The notes beneath the pieces are model-generated. The model saw nothing but the letters and a program-made list of their open reading frames with translations, was not told the origin of the DNA and ran no database searches. From CALMFG01 sp963674805 (GTDB taxonomy: Bacteria > Bacillota > Clostridia > Christensenellales > CALMFG01), in contig CAXXNY010000016.1 in NCBI GenBank assembly GCA_963674805.2, forward strand, positions 372,001-436,000: a stretch of DNA of 64,000 bases, read 5' to 3'. Positions 37,110 to 46,343 of this stretch are shown piece after piece; positions within the stretch are counted from its first letter, which is position 1; every line of letters begins with the position of its first letter. The position numbers were made by a program, and so were the translations under genes.

Positions 37110-37298
37110 TTAAAATCCAGAACTGTCTGTCGGGTTATTCAAAATTCCAAATCCAACCAATACCGTTCCTAACGCAGTCAAAATTTCTTCCCATGCCTGC
37201 GAGTCAATTGGCAATCGAAATATTTTTGTTAATAGAAGGTAAATAAGCCCAGCAAGGCTAGCCCAAACTGCCCAGGATTTTAGTCTGTTTTGTTTCAT
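37110..37298 (-). CDS. Phage holin (phi-LC3-like)
   Basis: From the ATG after AAGGAGG the protein has 62 residues, with one hydrophobic stretch (WAVWASLAGLIYLLLTKIF) and the end ILNNPTDSSGF typical of this small holin family. Holins open the membrane so the endolysin, here at 37530, can reach the cell wall. It is the second holin-like gene in a row. Confidence 0.85.
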   Translation of the reverse strand: MKQNRLKSWAVWASLAGLIYLLLTKIFRLPIDSQAWEEILTALGTVLVGFGILNNPTDSSGF

Positions 37299-37308
37299 AT
37301 TGTCCTCC

Positions 37309-37527
37309 TTAATCACGCGTTATCTGCTCAATCAGCGCATCATAACGCTTTTTGACTTCTCCGTTTACACCCAGTTCAATTTGTCCCTGCATGATTGCAA
37401 CCATACACAGAACCAGACATTTAATTCGATTAACCACCCATTGAATGAAAAAGATCAAAATTAGGGTTATACCAATGATGAGGTAATCGCCGATTTGCGT
37501 CAATGCGCCCTGAATGATAGTTGCCAT
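37309..37527 (-). CDS. Small membrane protein, holin-like
   Basis: The 72-residue protein has a hydrophobic segment (YLIIGITLILIFFIQWVV, residues 15-32) and a charged C-terminus (GVNGEVKKRYDALIEQITRD). Its place between endolysin and holin fits a second holin or an antiholin. A ribosome site GGGGTGA precedes the start, two bases after the endolysin stop. Confidence 0.75.
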   Translation of the reverse strand: MATIIQGALTQIGDYLIIGITLILIFFIQWVVNRIKCLVLCMVAIMQGQIELGVNGEVKKRYDALIEQITRD

Positions 37528-37529
37528 TA

Positions 37530-38195
37530 TTAATTATCACCCCATTCTTTCCATGTTTTCTTACCATACCACCATACTGAAGGCTTTATTGGATTTGCCT
37601 TTTGTCTGATATCAATATGCAAGTTGGTATCGGATCCAAGTCCGTATCCGCCGAACAGAGGCCTCAATTTTTGATTAAAATATATGGCAGATGCCAGTTG
37701 ATAGCAGCTTAACGTCTTATCCTTGATATAAATATCCGCCGCTTTCCCAAGCATATGCTGTGATTGCCTTGCACCACCGATTCGCCGATTATACTCCGGG
37801 GATCGATATCCGGAACGGATGATAATTGGAAGATTCCCGATCGATATTCGAACCATCTCAAGCCGGTCCATCAACGCTTGGATATTATCCCAGTACATTC
37901 TTGGGATACCGTTCGTTGATGCATCACCATCTGCCTTAGAAATAAAATCTTCATACTGAAAATGTGTCGATTCAGGAAGAATCATTTCTACTTGATTAAC
38001 CGCATCGTATATTGCGGCCAGCGTAAATCGTCCAGCGATACCATCCACCGCTATCCCGCTATTCTGCTGAAATGTACGTACGGCGCGGAGCGTATTCAGC
38101 CCGAATATTCCATCAGCTTTTATATCGAACCCCAGGCGGATTAAATCCGCCTGAAGGTGCAGCACTGTTCTGCCTCTATCTCTGATTTTAACCAT
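37530..38195 (-). CDS. Endolysin: peptidoglycan-binding domain plus M15 peptidase
   Basis: The 221-residue protein has an N-terminal PG_binding_1 domain (residues 1-65, LGFDIKADGIFGLNTLRAVRTFQQ). The M15 D-Ala-D-Ala carboxypeptidase-like domain (80-215) follows. Zinc ligands and catalytic residues are visible in QSQHMLGKAADIYI (His147, Asp154) and DTNLHIDIR (His193, Asp195). It cuts peptide cross-links of the cell wall. With the holins it forms a complete lysis cassette. No signal peptide is present, in line with holin-dependent release. Confidence 0.92.
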   Translation of the reverse strand: MVKIRDRGRTVLHLQADLIRLGFDIKADGIFGLNTLRAVRTFQQNSGIAVDGIAGRFTLAAIYDAVNQVEMILPESTHFQYEDFISKADGDASTNGIPRMYWDNIQALMDRLEMVRISIGNLPIIIRSGYRSPEYNRRIGGARQSQHMLGKAADIYIKDKTLSCYQLASAIYFNQKLRPLFGGYGLGSDTNLHIDIRQKANPIKPSVWWYGKKTWKEWGDN

Positions 38196-38201
38196 AATAT
38201 A

Positions 38202-38306
38202 CTACGCTGCATCCAAAATCGCCTGTACGGCTGATTTCAAGCTTTCGGGTACGTCATCAATCGTTTTAAGCCCTTTTTTAATTAAATTTGCATAAATCTT
38301 AGGCAT
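38202..38306 (-). CDS. Small phage protein, CD1375-like
   Basis: The 34-residue product (MPKIYANLIKKGLKTIDDVP, ending VQAILDAA) closely resembles the tiny conserved CD1375-type protein encoded between tail fibre and lysis genes in clostridial phages. GGAGG precedes the ATG. The gene overlaps the end of the 113-residue gene by eight bases. Function unknown. Confidence 0.8.
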   Translation of the reverse strand: MPKIYANLIKKGLKTIDDVPESLKSAVQAILDAA

Positions 38307-38640
38307 TTGCTACCTCCTCATATACGGCTACCAGTGCAAGTTCTGCGTCCGTAACCTGTTTCATCAGCCGAAGTTCGTTCAATGTCTGTGCATCCTCAGC
38401 GAATTCACCGAGCTCTTCAAGCAACACTCTTGCCTCTTGGATTTCCACAATCGTGAACAGTCTGCCGAGTTTTGCCGGAAGGCATCGCTGCTCAACCTTT
38501 TGGCCAAACAATGATGCGTCCTGATACGAACACATGGGCAGCGTATCGGTTTCCACCACCATTTTAGAACCCGTCTGGCCAATCAGCGTCCCACTGACCA
38601 TCGGCCAGTCTTTAATATTAACAATAATCGTGTTTAGCAT
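38299..38640 (-). CDS. Phage tail-region protein of unknown function
   Basis: The 113-residue protein has a beta-rich N-terminus (GTLIGQTGSKMVVETDTLP) and a helical C-terminus (LEELGEFAEDAQTLNELRLMKQVTDAELALVAVYEEV). The combination is common for small baseplate or fibre-attachment proteins, but I do not recognise the family. It overlaps the fibre gene by seven bases and the CD1375-like gene by eight, so the three are translated together. Confidence 0.7.
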   Translation of the reverse strand: MLNTIIVNIKDWPMVSGTLIGQTGSKMVVETDTLPMCSYQDASLFGQKVEQRCLPAKLGRLFTIVEIQEARVLLEELGEFAEDAQTLNELRLMKQVTDAELALVAVYEEVANA

Positions 38641-40439
38641 CCTATACCTCCGTTATGTAAGTTCTGGATATCCGATTCAGAGAGCTTTCCTTGAAAAAAT
38701 CTGATCTGGTCCATTTTGCAATTCATATCAATGAAGTAATTACTAGTGATTCCATAATTTGCTCTTCCAATATATGATATAATTCTGCTTAAACTAGAAT
38801 CAACAGTTACTGAAGTCTGCAGTTCCCCATCCAAGTAAAGCTCAATATCATTTCCGGATGTGGTTACCGCAACGCTATAGTATTGGCCGGGATTAATCAA
38901 ATAGCTGGTTTCGAAAAAGACCCCCGAATAATTTCTTGCTCCCAATTTCATATAATTTGATTCAATCCGCCCATATACATGCTGTATTGAACTATGACCA
39001 AATAATCCGGTATTCGTCCCGGTATGCCAAAGCAGAAAGGTTAGTGTATTCCCGCTTATTGTGAGATCATTCGGAATTGTTGCGTATCCGGCCGAACCCA
39101 CAAATGTATCGCCTACATGTCCCGACTCCGTCCCAATGCTGCTTAGCATTAAGTCCTTGGTGCCGGCCGAGTCATTGCTTGCGCCTTCTATATTGTCCGC
39201 CGTCCACTCATGTCTTAATACGCCAACTGTTACCTGTTTTTCGTTCGAGCCGATTGTTTCATTGTGTGAACTTGTATAAGGGAATGCTTTGACATAGATC
39301 AATGTGCCGTCGGTCAACACATTGTCATCCGCACCTAATATCTCACATTCATACCAGTTGTTATTGCCGTTATAGCCGTCATCCGTATCCAAATCCGCAA
39401 TTTCAATTCCGGTCTCAATATCATCACCCTCAACCCACTGTGAAGTCTTATATTTTAATAAAACCCCAAGCGCATTTTCGGGTAATTTAATCTTGAATCG
39501 GACTTTACCAGTCGTGCCCGGCATCACGTTGAAATTAATCATATCTTCTTCATAGACATCGTTCTGACCGAAAGGTCCCTGCAGGTTGACTAATAAAAGA
39601 CTTTCGCTTAAAGAGTATCCGGCAATTTTCTTCGTCGGTGATGTACTGATTTTGCCATCGTCCTGAACATAATAAGTAACGGGCCATTCCAGTCCGTCCG
39701 GGAATTCGGTTTCATCCTCAATATTACATAGCCCCTGTGTAATCAGCATCTTGCCGTCCGAAATACCGATACCAAGATAGTCTTCATACCATTCACCTTT
39801 AAATACATCCGCTATTAAATCATCATCAGTATCCTCGTCTCTGACGCGCTGAATGCCGCAGTATCCCGGTCTGACAAGCGGATCACCCAATGTATCTTCC
39901 GGGATAGATAAGCACATCTGCCCGGATGTTGAAACGCGGATATCTGTTACGTCTAATATCTGTGTTTCATCCGTTATAACCTTCGCAATCGGTACATAAT
40001 AGGTATCATATCCGTCCGAATTATCGATTACCGGTGCTTCATAAGCGCCGCCTACAAGATCGCCGCTGAGCACCACTAAGTCAACTTTCCTGTCGGTCTC
40101 TCCGTCCATTTTAATCGCTAGCAGGTTTGTCCTCGTTTGCCCCTGTACCGTCGAAAGTGCAAAGCACGGCGTGGATGCCGGGTTCGCACTGTCAAGTGTG
40201 ATGGTTATTTCCTCATCCGAGAAGTACCACCACCCGGGCATCTCACCGCAAAACGCAAATCCTGAGCCCAGTGTAAAACTGCCGCCAGATTTCCATTTCG
40301 GCTTAAAGCTCCCGCCGATTCCCATCAAAACCCCTGCCTTACCGCCGGCGAGTGCGCCCAGCGGCAGGGCAAAGTCCAGTGCCTGGTATTGCCTGTCGGT
40401 CGTACTCTGTGCACTGTTAAAAAAACCACTTTTTTTCAT
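38634..40439 (-). CDS. Tail fibre/receptor-binding protein with C-terminal LamG-like domain
   Basis: The 601-residue protein begins with a conserved-looking attachment region (ALDFALPLGALAGGKAGVLMG) and continues with beta-rich domains. It ends with a concanavalin/LamG-like carbohydrate-binding domain (about 420-601: WHTGTNTGLFG, YSVAVTTSGNDIELYLDGEL, MDQIRFFQGKLSESDIQNL). Such C-termini recognise surface glycans. The place after the Gp37-like gene is that of the receptor-binding protein in siphophages. It probably sets the target range of the particle. Confidence 0.82.
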   Translation of the reverse strand: MKKSGFFNSAQSTTDRQYQALDFALPLGALAGGKAGVLMGIGGSFKPKWKSGGSFTLGSGFAFCGEMPGWWYFSDEEITITLDSANPASTPCFALSTVQGQTRTNLLAIKMDGETDRKVDLVVLSGDLVGGAYEAPVIDNSDGYDTYYVPIAKVITDETQILDVTDIRVSTSGQMCLSIPEDTLGDPLVRPGYCGIQRVRDEDTDDDLIADVFKGEWYEDYLGIGISDGKMLITQGLCNIEDETEFPDGLEWPVTYYVQDDGKISTSPTKKIAGYSLSESLLLVNLQGPFGQNDVYEEDMINFNVMPGTTGKVRFKIKLPENALGVLLKYKTSQWVEGDDIETGIEIADLDTDDGYNGNNNWYECEILGADDNVLTDGTLIYVKAFPYTSSHNETIGSNEKQVTVGVLRHEWTADNIEGASNDSAGTKDLMLSSIGTESGHVGDTFVGSAGYATIPNDLTISGNTLTFLLWHTGTNTGLFGHSSIQHVYGRIESNYMKLGARNYSGVFFETSYLINPGQYYSVAVTTSGNDIELYLDGELQTSVTVDSSLSRIISYIGRANYGITSNYFIDMNCKMDQIRFFQGKLSESDIQNLHNGGIGC

Positions 40440-40451
40440 CTTTTTCTCCTT

Positions 40452-41546
40452 TTAATTGGTTAGTATGTTGTTTAATCCGCTCAAGCGGCGGTTAATCGCC
40501 TGCGCAATTGTCACCGGCGCTTTCCCAAAAATCAGGCTTTGCTTTTCCTGATGATCTTGGTCGAAATCACGCGTAATCCCCGTCACCTGCACATTCTGAT
40601 AATTATTATTGTTATCCTGGATCGTAACCGTATCTCCAAGCGCAAACGTGAACTTATTAATGTCTCTCGCACTGCCGTCAATCGCGTATACTTTATCGTA
40701 TTCGGCAAGCACACTATTTCCCCTGGATGTCATTTCATCTTCGGTCTTTGCATCCCTTAAATCGATAAAAATCTCCCAGCGGTCGAATCCCGAAAGATCA
40801 TTGTTTTCCGGAATCTCTATGATTGTCCGTTCAGTACCTCCGCCCTGACCGCCAATGATACCTACGCTTTTATATGACGAGATATCCTGTGTCTTGATCG
40901 CTTTTTCGAGCGTTCCCATATTCAGCGAAAAAATTGCGGATGCATTTTTGGTCTGTTCGATTGTTCTGTCAATGCCTTGGTAAACCGACAACGCCGCAAT
41001 CTTCTGGTTTAGGTTGACACTGCATCTTAATCCCAGTTGATCGCTTAACAGCAGCTCATAAATCTGAGTATCCAGCGGTTTAAAGCGCGTTGAAAAATCC
41101 TGCTTAGTCCCGATACCCTGTGCATCGTTCAGACGGAAAATCGGTATTCGTTTGCGCGCATCTTTAGGGTTAATAATCAGTTTTTCGATTAAGTCATACA
41201 CAATCTCTTCACTCTTTACCTTCTCATACACATACGCTTCCTGGCCTTCCGGCGGCGCTGTAATACGGCTGCTGATTAAATCCTTAAGTTCAATCCCCGA
41301 AATATTGATCACTTCATCCGACATCCCGCCTTCGCTGACCACCTCTTTTCGGGTAATATAACCACACGCCGTCGGACTTAAATAAAGCAGCTGCCCGACA
41401 TAAAGCTCATCGGCCTGAGGCAGATTTGCATTGATAGAGAGCTCAAATTCTCCTCGCGCATTCAGTTTTTGGCTAAAAGAAAAGTACTCCCAGTTGGTCA
41501 GTACATTCTTTAAGTTTAAATTTTTATCCAGTATCAGAAGTTCCAT
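40452..41546 (-). CDS. Siphovirus Gp37-like tail protein (baseplate/Tal)
   Basis: The 364-residue protein has the pattern of the ReqiPepy6 Gp37-like family, which takes the place of the tail-associated lysin or baseplate hub. Conserved parts are ANLPQADELYVGQLLYL, INISGIELKDLISSRIT, GLRCSVNLNQKIAALSVYQGIDRT and FTFALGDTVTIQDN. It would sit at the tail tip on the distal tail protein. The gene is three bases downstream of that gene. No peptidase motif was noticed. Confidence 0.85.
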   Translation of the reverse strand: MELLILDKNLNLKNVLTNWEYFSFSQKLNARGEFELSINANLPQADELYVGQLLYLSPTACGYITRKEVVSEGGMSDEVINISGIELKDLISSRITAPPEGQEAYVYEKVKSEEIVYDLIEKLIINPKDARKRIPIFRLNDAQGIGTKQDFSTRFKPLDTQIYELLLSDQLGLRCSVNLNQKIAALSVYQGIDRTIEQTKNASAIFSLNMGTLEKAIKTQDISSYKSVGIIGGQGGGTERTIIEIPENNDLSGFDRWEIFIDLRDAKTEDEMTSRGNSVLAEYDKVYAIDGSARDINKFTFALGDTVTIQDNNNNYQNVQVTGITRDFDQDHQEKQSLIFGKAPVTIAQAINRRLSGLNNILTN

Positions 41547-41549
41547 CGG

Positions 41550-42431
41550 CTATACCCCCACGAAGCGCTTGGTGTATTTAACAACCGCTGACGAAGCGCC
41601 GTGCGCTGCTGAAAACATCACGTGATTTGCGCCCGGATTAAGCGAAAAATACTTTGATTCTGGTTTTAAATAGTGGAACGACAGCACCTTTTTCCCTCTT
41701 ATCATTCGATACGCCTCAATGTGCTGCGGATTGGTATCGACAAACAGACTTTCGCCGGATTTCAAATCAACGCATAGTTCAATCTGTTTTCCGGTTTCTG
41801 CATGTGTCAGCCGGTGCCGTGAACCCGGACCGATAAACTCTATCAGAACCGGTGCATCAAGATTGCCATCATTATTCACGTTTAGTGTCTCGCCCTGCGT
41901 GCCAAGCGCAAACTGAGTATCAACCGTATTTTCTTCGTCATACATTTCGAAGGGGAACACCATGCCGCCGTTAAATGCGTTTAGGGTTTCACTCTGCTCG
42001 CCTTCGTCCGCCTCCTTCCACGCCGGATCCGCACAATACAGCACAATCGTGAAATGCTGTACCAGCGGGTTTTGCAGGATTGCATCATCGGCCGGATTCC
42101 CTTCCGCCGCCGCCTCAATCTCCCATGCGCCGGCGTCGTTCGTATACCGCAGGGTGCCCTGGCCCAATTTCGGGTTAAACAGTTTCAGCACTTGGGCACG
42201 TTTAGCAAGCAAGTCCTGTCTTGTCGTCCCCTTAATCCAGATGTCCGCATCGATATACCGCGGTTCTAAAAGCGTATCAAAGTAGCTTTCACCGTCCTGC
42301 ATAAACCCGCGCTGAACCAATAACCGCGAATCCGCTGCGCCAATACCCCGTACGCTTTCTAACAGATACGGGAACCCGCGCGCAAAGGTCAGACTGTCAC
42401 CGTTTTTGTTCGTGAACGTAATACTTTGCAT
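41550..42431 (-). CDS. Phage distal tail protein (Dit, siphovirus tail family)
   Basis: The 293-residue protein matches the siphovirus tail component: N-terminal ring domain (YLLESVRGIGAADSRLLVQRGFMQDGESYF), then EPRYIDADIWIKGTTRQDLLAKRAQVLKLFNP, and a C-terminal galectin-like part. Dit forms the hexameric hub between tail tube and baseplate. It normally follows the tape-measure gene directly; here a lipoprotein and a peptidase-like gene stand in between. The 172-base gap upstream of the gene holds nothing I recognise. Confidence 0.88.
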   Translation of the reverse strand: MQSITFTNKNGDSLTFARGFPYLLESVRGIGAADSRLLVQRGFMQDGESYFDTLLEPRYIDADIWIKGTTRQDLLAKRAQVLKLFNPKLGQGTLRYTNDAGAWEIEAAAEGNPADDAILQNPLVQHFTIVLYCADPAWKEADEGEQSETLNAFNGGMVFPFEMYDEENTVDTQFALGTQGETLNVNNDGNLDAPVLIEFIGPGSRHRLTHAETGKQIELCVDLKSGESLFVDTNPQHIEAYRMIRGKKVLSFHYLKPESKYFSLNPGANHVMFSAAHGASSAVVKYTKRFVGV

Positions 42432-42603
42432 AATTGCCTCCTTTTTTATTTTTTGTATATAAAAGCACGCCTTATAAAAGCGTGCGAATTTTATTGCTAG
42501 TTATCTTAACATTTATTTCTAAATTAGCTTCTTATTTTAAAATTCTAATTTCTACCTTCTTCAATTTATCAAATCCATTAACCCATTCTTTCTTTTAGCA
42601 GTA

Positions 42604-43956
42604 CTACTCCAATTTCATTTTATAGCAAAAATGGCCGTAACCATCTACGGTTGTATAAGTATAAGCAAATATATAATCATTCACTCGATAGTATTTCATA
42701 TATTTTGATGGATGTTCAGTCTCCTGGTATTCGCTTAGGCTAATGCTTTTTATCACTTCATAGCTCTGATTATCGATATAATACTTTAAATATAACACTT
42801 CTGCTGAGTCAGCATCTTCAACGTCGATATTCGTGCTCATAAAATAAACGTATTCACTTTCGTAGTTATCCTCACTGCTATCCCTATATGAAAAGTTCTT
42901 GTTCAGTTTAAGATACAAACAGTTTTCATCTGCATCATAGTCTATATAATTTGTTTGATAATCAAACTGAGCAAGTTGAATCACATCTCCTGTTGCGGTG
43001 TTATATTCAATCACATCAGATTCTTCTTCACAATAGAAGTACATCGACTGATTTTCAATCTTAAACAACCTCGGCTGATATTCTGATATCTGATTTAAGT
43101 CAATACTAATTGCTGTATTATATGTTGCCTTATCAATAAAAGTAATATAGTTTTGATTCGCTGTCTCTGCATCCCCATACCCCCAATTATCAAAATAGTT
43201 AGCCTTTAACTCGTGAATAATAAAATAATCCTCTGAACTCACACCATAATCAACCCATAGATAGGAATGAGTATCTATATTGTTTTTTTTGCCTGTGTCA
43301 AAATCAAAGACAAATAATTGAGGATCTTGTTTGTTCTGGCGATCATATTTTTCGACAATAATGCAGTTTTCAAACTGGACTGAATGTATAAAGTAAGAGT
43401 ATCTAAAATCAGATAATCCCCAAGGCGTATTTAGCGCTTCATCAATATTCCCTTCCGTATAGACTTCGTCCGTAAACGCCTCATAAAGAGTGGCATTTTC
43501 GTAATCATAGATAAAATATGTAAGGCTATCCCCTAAATCCGTGCTGAAATACATCTTGTCATTAATCACGAATATATCTTCAAAGTCATATGCCATATCA
43601 TATATATCCTCAGGCAAATTCGGTATATCGTTTCCTTCACTATCCAGAATATTAGCACAATATCGATAATAATAAACCCCGTTGACAAAAACCGCTGAAG
43701 TATTATTCGTCTCCAGTGGTTCTTCAATTTCTTCAACCACATCACTTAAACCACTTATCAATACCGAATTAAGCACTTTTTCTTCAGTGTCAATATTCAA
43801 TTCAAGCGTTACTGCCTCCTCGGCGATTTCTTCTTCTGGAACTTCCACTTCCAAAGATTCCGTCATTTTGTCTGCGTTTACACTCTGGCAGCTTACCGTA
43901 ACCAATAATAAAAATATTGGGAATATATTAAGAATTTGTCGTCTTTTCTTTATCAC
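42604..43956 (-). CDS. Predicted lipoprotein inside the tail module
   Basis: The 450-residue protein begins with a lipoprotein signal (basic RRR, hydrophobic IFPIFLLLVTV, lipobox VSC with Cys23). A Glu-rich linker (about residues 34-70) follows, then beta-rich repeats with aromatic strand pairs such as FVNGVYYYRYCAN, FVINDKMYFSTDLG and NQSMYFYCEEESDVIEYN, which resemble propeller or DUF5050-like blades. It should be anchored on the outer membrane face. It is not a phage structural protein, so it may be cargo: immunity, surface modification or particle anchoring. It follows the peptidase-like gene by 12 bases and shares its acidic composition. Confidence 0.7.
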   Translation of the reverse strand: MIKKRRQILNIFPIFLLLVTVSCQSVNADKMTESLEVEVPEEEIAEEAVTLELNIDTEEKVLNSVLISGLSDVVEEIEEPLETNNTSAVFVNGVYYYRYCANILDSEGNDIPNLPEDIYDMAYDFEDIFVINDKMYFSTDLGDSLTYFIYDYENATLYEAFTDEVYTEGNIDEALNTPWGLSDFRYSYFIHSVQFENCIIVEKYDRQNKQDPQLFVFDFDTGKKNNIDTHSYLWVDYGVSSEDYFIIHELKANYFDNWGYGDAETANQNYITFIDKATYNTAISIDLNQISEYQPRLFKIENQSMYFYCEEESDVIEYNTATGDVIQLAQFDYQTNYIDYDADENCLYLKLNKNFSYRDSSEDNYESEYVYFMSTNIDVEDADSAEVLYLKYYIDNQSYEVIKSISLSEYQETEHPSKYMKYYRVNDYIFAYTYTTVDGYGHFCYKMKLE

Positions 43957-43968
43957 CGTTTGCGCTCC

Positions 43969-45378
43969 TTATTCGTATGGGATTACTACATAGAATCCAT
44001 ATTTGATCTTATCAGTTATTTCCTCAAATGTAAAACAATTTTCGCCTGTATCATTTGCAATCCCCCCTGTCGTATTCGCATTATCCACTAAATAATTATC
44101 ACTTGCCGAATTTTTTTGCACAGTCATGATATGCCCCTCGGTTGTATCATCTATCGCGAATACTCTTTTAGAAGCATCAGGATTATTATCCTTAATACTA
44201 ACTAAAGCATGTCCTCCTTGGTCTAGTTCGTTTTGAACATACTCATAATCTGTTGTTATTTCAGTCAATGTATATTCATCTCCAGTTTTATATTTGACAT
44301 AATCTCCCATAAATTTAGTGCTAACCACAAATTTACCTGCAGGAGTATCATAATATTTATTCCAATTGTCTTGTCTCTCATTTACGACAAATTCTATCGC
44401 TTCGTTAATCGCTTCAGTAACTGGAACATCAGGATCTATTACCCCCATATTATAAAGCAACTGAACAGTAGATACTATTGGACAGCCTATATCCATAATT
44501 TTTTTTGAATAGAGGAGTTTACCATTATCGTCGAAAATATCAATTGTTAAATTACCAATATTCTCTCCATCTCCAAAATCCTGTGTTTGATTAATATAAA
44601 CCCTATCATCCTTCCATAGCGTATTTTCTATGCCCAATTCCTCTGCGATATCATCAAACGCTTCCATTATCTCATCATAATCAACCTCAACACGCGAGCT
44701 AAAATAATCTCTACCCGTCTCTTCGATGTCCACATCAATACAAATATTGTATCCATTTTCAAGCTGGGTCCAGGCTTCCTCTGTTAAGGCTTCTATTAAT
44801 GCTTCTCTTTCTTTCAAAAGCCTCCTTTTTTCTAAAATCAGCTCAAACGGCGTCTGTCCTGAGTTAGTCAAAAACCATTCATCATCCCATGCAGGACCAA
44901 GCAATTCATCCAACTGCTCTGCGATTTCTTCTTCAAGTTCTTCTTTCTGAGCACTTTCCAAAATAATCTCAGCTTCCAATGTGGTTTCCTCATAGTTGTT
45001 TTCATCCTCTTCTTCATCTTCTTCCCCCTCTTCCTCGTCATTGTCTTTATCCACATCCCCGCCGTTGTCTACATCCCCATCTTTGCCTTGATCATTGCCG
45101 TTATCGTTTGCATATGAATTATTATCTTTATCATCATCGGTTCCGTCATTACTGTTGTCATTATCATTTGATGATTCGTTATTTTCGGTTGTTGAAGAAT
45201 CACTCCCACTTCCTGATCCCGAAAAGGTAGTTGAAAACCAGTTCGTAACTGTTGTCCATACTTCTGTGACAAACGAAACAACACTATTCCAAATTGATCT
45301 GGAGTTTTTTTCTGTTGTTGAGTTTGAACTTGTGCTTGAGCCCGTTACCCTGCTCCATATATCTGATAGCCACTTCAT
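43969..45378 (-). CDS. Trp-rich protein with acidic linker and cysteine-peptidase-like domain
   Basis: The 469-residue protein has three parts. Residues 1-55 are Trp/Ser/Thr-rich (SIWNSVVSFVTEVWTTVTNW), recalling repeats in the C-terminal half of tape-measure proteins. Residues 56-135 are a Ser/Asn then Asp/Glu-rich linker. Residues 140-469 hold helices and a papain/C39-like domain with Cys299 in DIGCPIVSTVQLLY, GGHALVSI, His416 in EGHIMTV and VDNAN (431-435) as possible triad partners. No signal peptide is visible. The gene stands where the tape-measure gene belongs. It could be a reduced tape measure with a hydrolase domain or an effector carried by the tail. Family unassigned. Confidence 0.65.
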   Translation of the reverse strand: MKWLSDIWSRVTGSSTSSNSTTEKNSRSIWNSVVSFVTEVWTTVTNWFSTTFSGSGSGSDSSTTENNESSNDNDNSNDGTDDDKDNNSYANDNGNDQGKDGDVDNGGDVDKDNDEEEGEEDEEEDENNYEETTLEAEIILESAQKEELEEEIAEQLDELLGPAWDDEWFLTNSGQTPFELILEKRRLLKEREALIEALTEEAWTQLENGYNICIDVDIEETGRDYFSSRVEVDYDEIMEAFDDIAEELGIENTLWKDDRVYINQTQDFGDGENIGNLTIDIFDDNGKLLYSKKIMDIGCPIVSTVQLLYNMGVIDPDVPVTEAINEAIEFVVNERQDNWNKYYDTPAGKFVVSTKFMGDYVKYKTGDEYTLTEITTDYEYVQNELDQGGHALVSIKDNNPDASKRVFAIDDTTEGHIMTVQKNSASDNYLVDNANTTGGIANDTGENCFTFEEITDKIKYGFYVVIPYE

Positions 45379-45442
45379 TTTTCTCTTTCCTCACTTTAAA
45401 TTTTAAAGGGGAAGAAATCCCTTCCCCTTTACTTATTCTCTT

Positions 45443-46333
45443 CTAAACGCTCGCGCCCGCCGTTGCACTGTCTTCGTTTGAAACTCCGTGTTTGTCCCCG
45501 CCGAGCACCACCAGCCGGCAGTCATACGCGTTGCCGGGGGTAAGCCCCTGTATGGTCGCCGATGTGGATGCGGCGGTGATTGCTGCCGCTGTTGATACGT
45601 TCACCCAGCCAAAGATATCCTTTGACTGTGCGACGATACTGCTTGCGCCTGTCGGTGCGGAGAAGGTCAGGTCAATTTCGCCTGCGCTTGTGCCGGTTGA
45701 TGCCGCAAGGTCGGTGATATTGCCGCCCGGTGATACCGGTACGTAATCCGGATTAGAAAACCATCCCGAAACCGAGCTGTTTAAAATCGTATCGGTCATG
45801 CCGTTTGGCAGGTTTACATCATCACTGTCCAGTGTCCGTTCCAGAATCGCATCATAGGTCCGGTTAAGCGCCCGGAAGACATACTGTGTGGGCTGGGATG
45901 CGATTGCGCCGCTCTTTGAGGTCGCTACGCTGTCCGGACGGGCAAACGACCCTTTCATAAACCACTGATAACGGTAGGTATTGTTCGCCTTCTGGCGTCT
46001 GTATCCCAGTGCAAACTTTTTCGTAACGTTGGATCCATCGTGTTCCACCATACCGGTGGTCGCGTTATAAGTGCCACCGGTAGCGTTCGCGCGTTTTTCG
46101 CCGGACAGGCCCGCGAGGTTGCAGATAATATCAACGTCGCCCTGCTGGTTTACGGTTTCAAACGCGCCGTCATCCGCATAAATCGTTAAATTGGTGTTAT
46201 TCATCCGGACACCGATCGAATTCACACCCGGTACCGGAAACGGTGTTCCGTACGAGCAGCCGTTGTCATCGTCCGACAGCACCTCCGCTAAAAATAATCG
46301 GTCAACGCCGATCATAAAACTTTGTCTTTCCAT
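45443..46333 (-). CDS. Phage major tail protein with C-terminal fibronectin type III domain
   Basis: The 296-residue protein has an N-terminal tail-tube domain (about 1-200, GVDRLFLAEV, KFALGYRRQKANNTYRYQWFMKGSF, TQYVFRALN) like that of siphophage major tail proteins. A C-terminal fibronectin type III-like domain (about 208-296, GTSAGEIDLTFSAPTGASSIVAQSKD, ATIQGLTPGNAYDCRLVVLG) follows. The tube domain stacks into the tail, and the added domain would decorate its outside. GC content is higher than in the two genes that follow, as is the case for the other structural genes. Confidence 0.85.
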   Translation of the reverse strand: MERQSFMIGVDRLFLAEVLSDDDNGCSYGTPFPVPGVNSIGVRMNNTNLTIYADDGAFETVNQQGDVDIICNLAGLSGEKRANATGGTYNATTGMVEHDGSNVTKKFALGYRRQKANNTYRYQWFMKGSFARPDSVATSKSGAIASQPTQYVFRALNRTYDAILERTLDSDDVNLPNGMTDTILNSSVSGWFSNPDYVPVSPGGNITDLAASTGTSAGEIDLTFSAPTGASSIVAQSKDIFGWVNVSTAAAITAASTSATIQGLTPGNAYDCRLVVLGGDKHGVSNEDSATAGASV

Positions 46334-46343
46334 TCATTTCTCC

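Noticed and set aside
44868..45284. Several His/Pro- or Met/Lys-rich frames opposite or alongside the peptidase-like gene
   Set aside because: They are by-products of the low-complexity acidic linker of the gene at 43969-45378.
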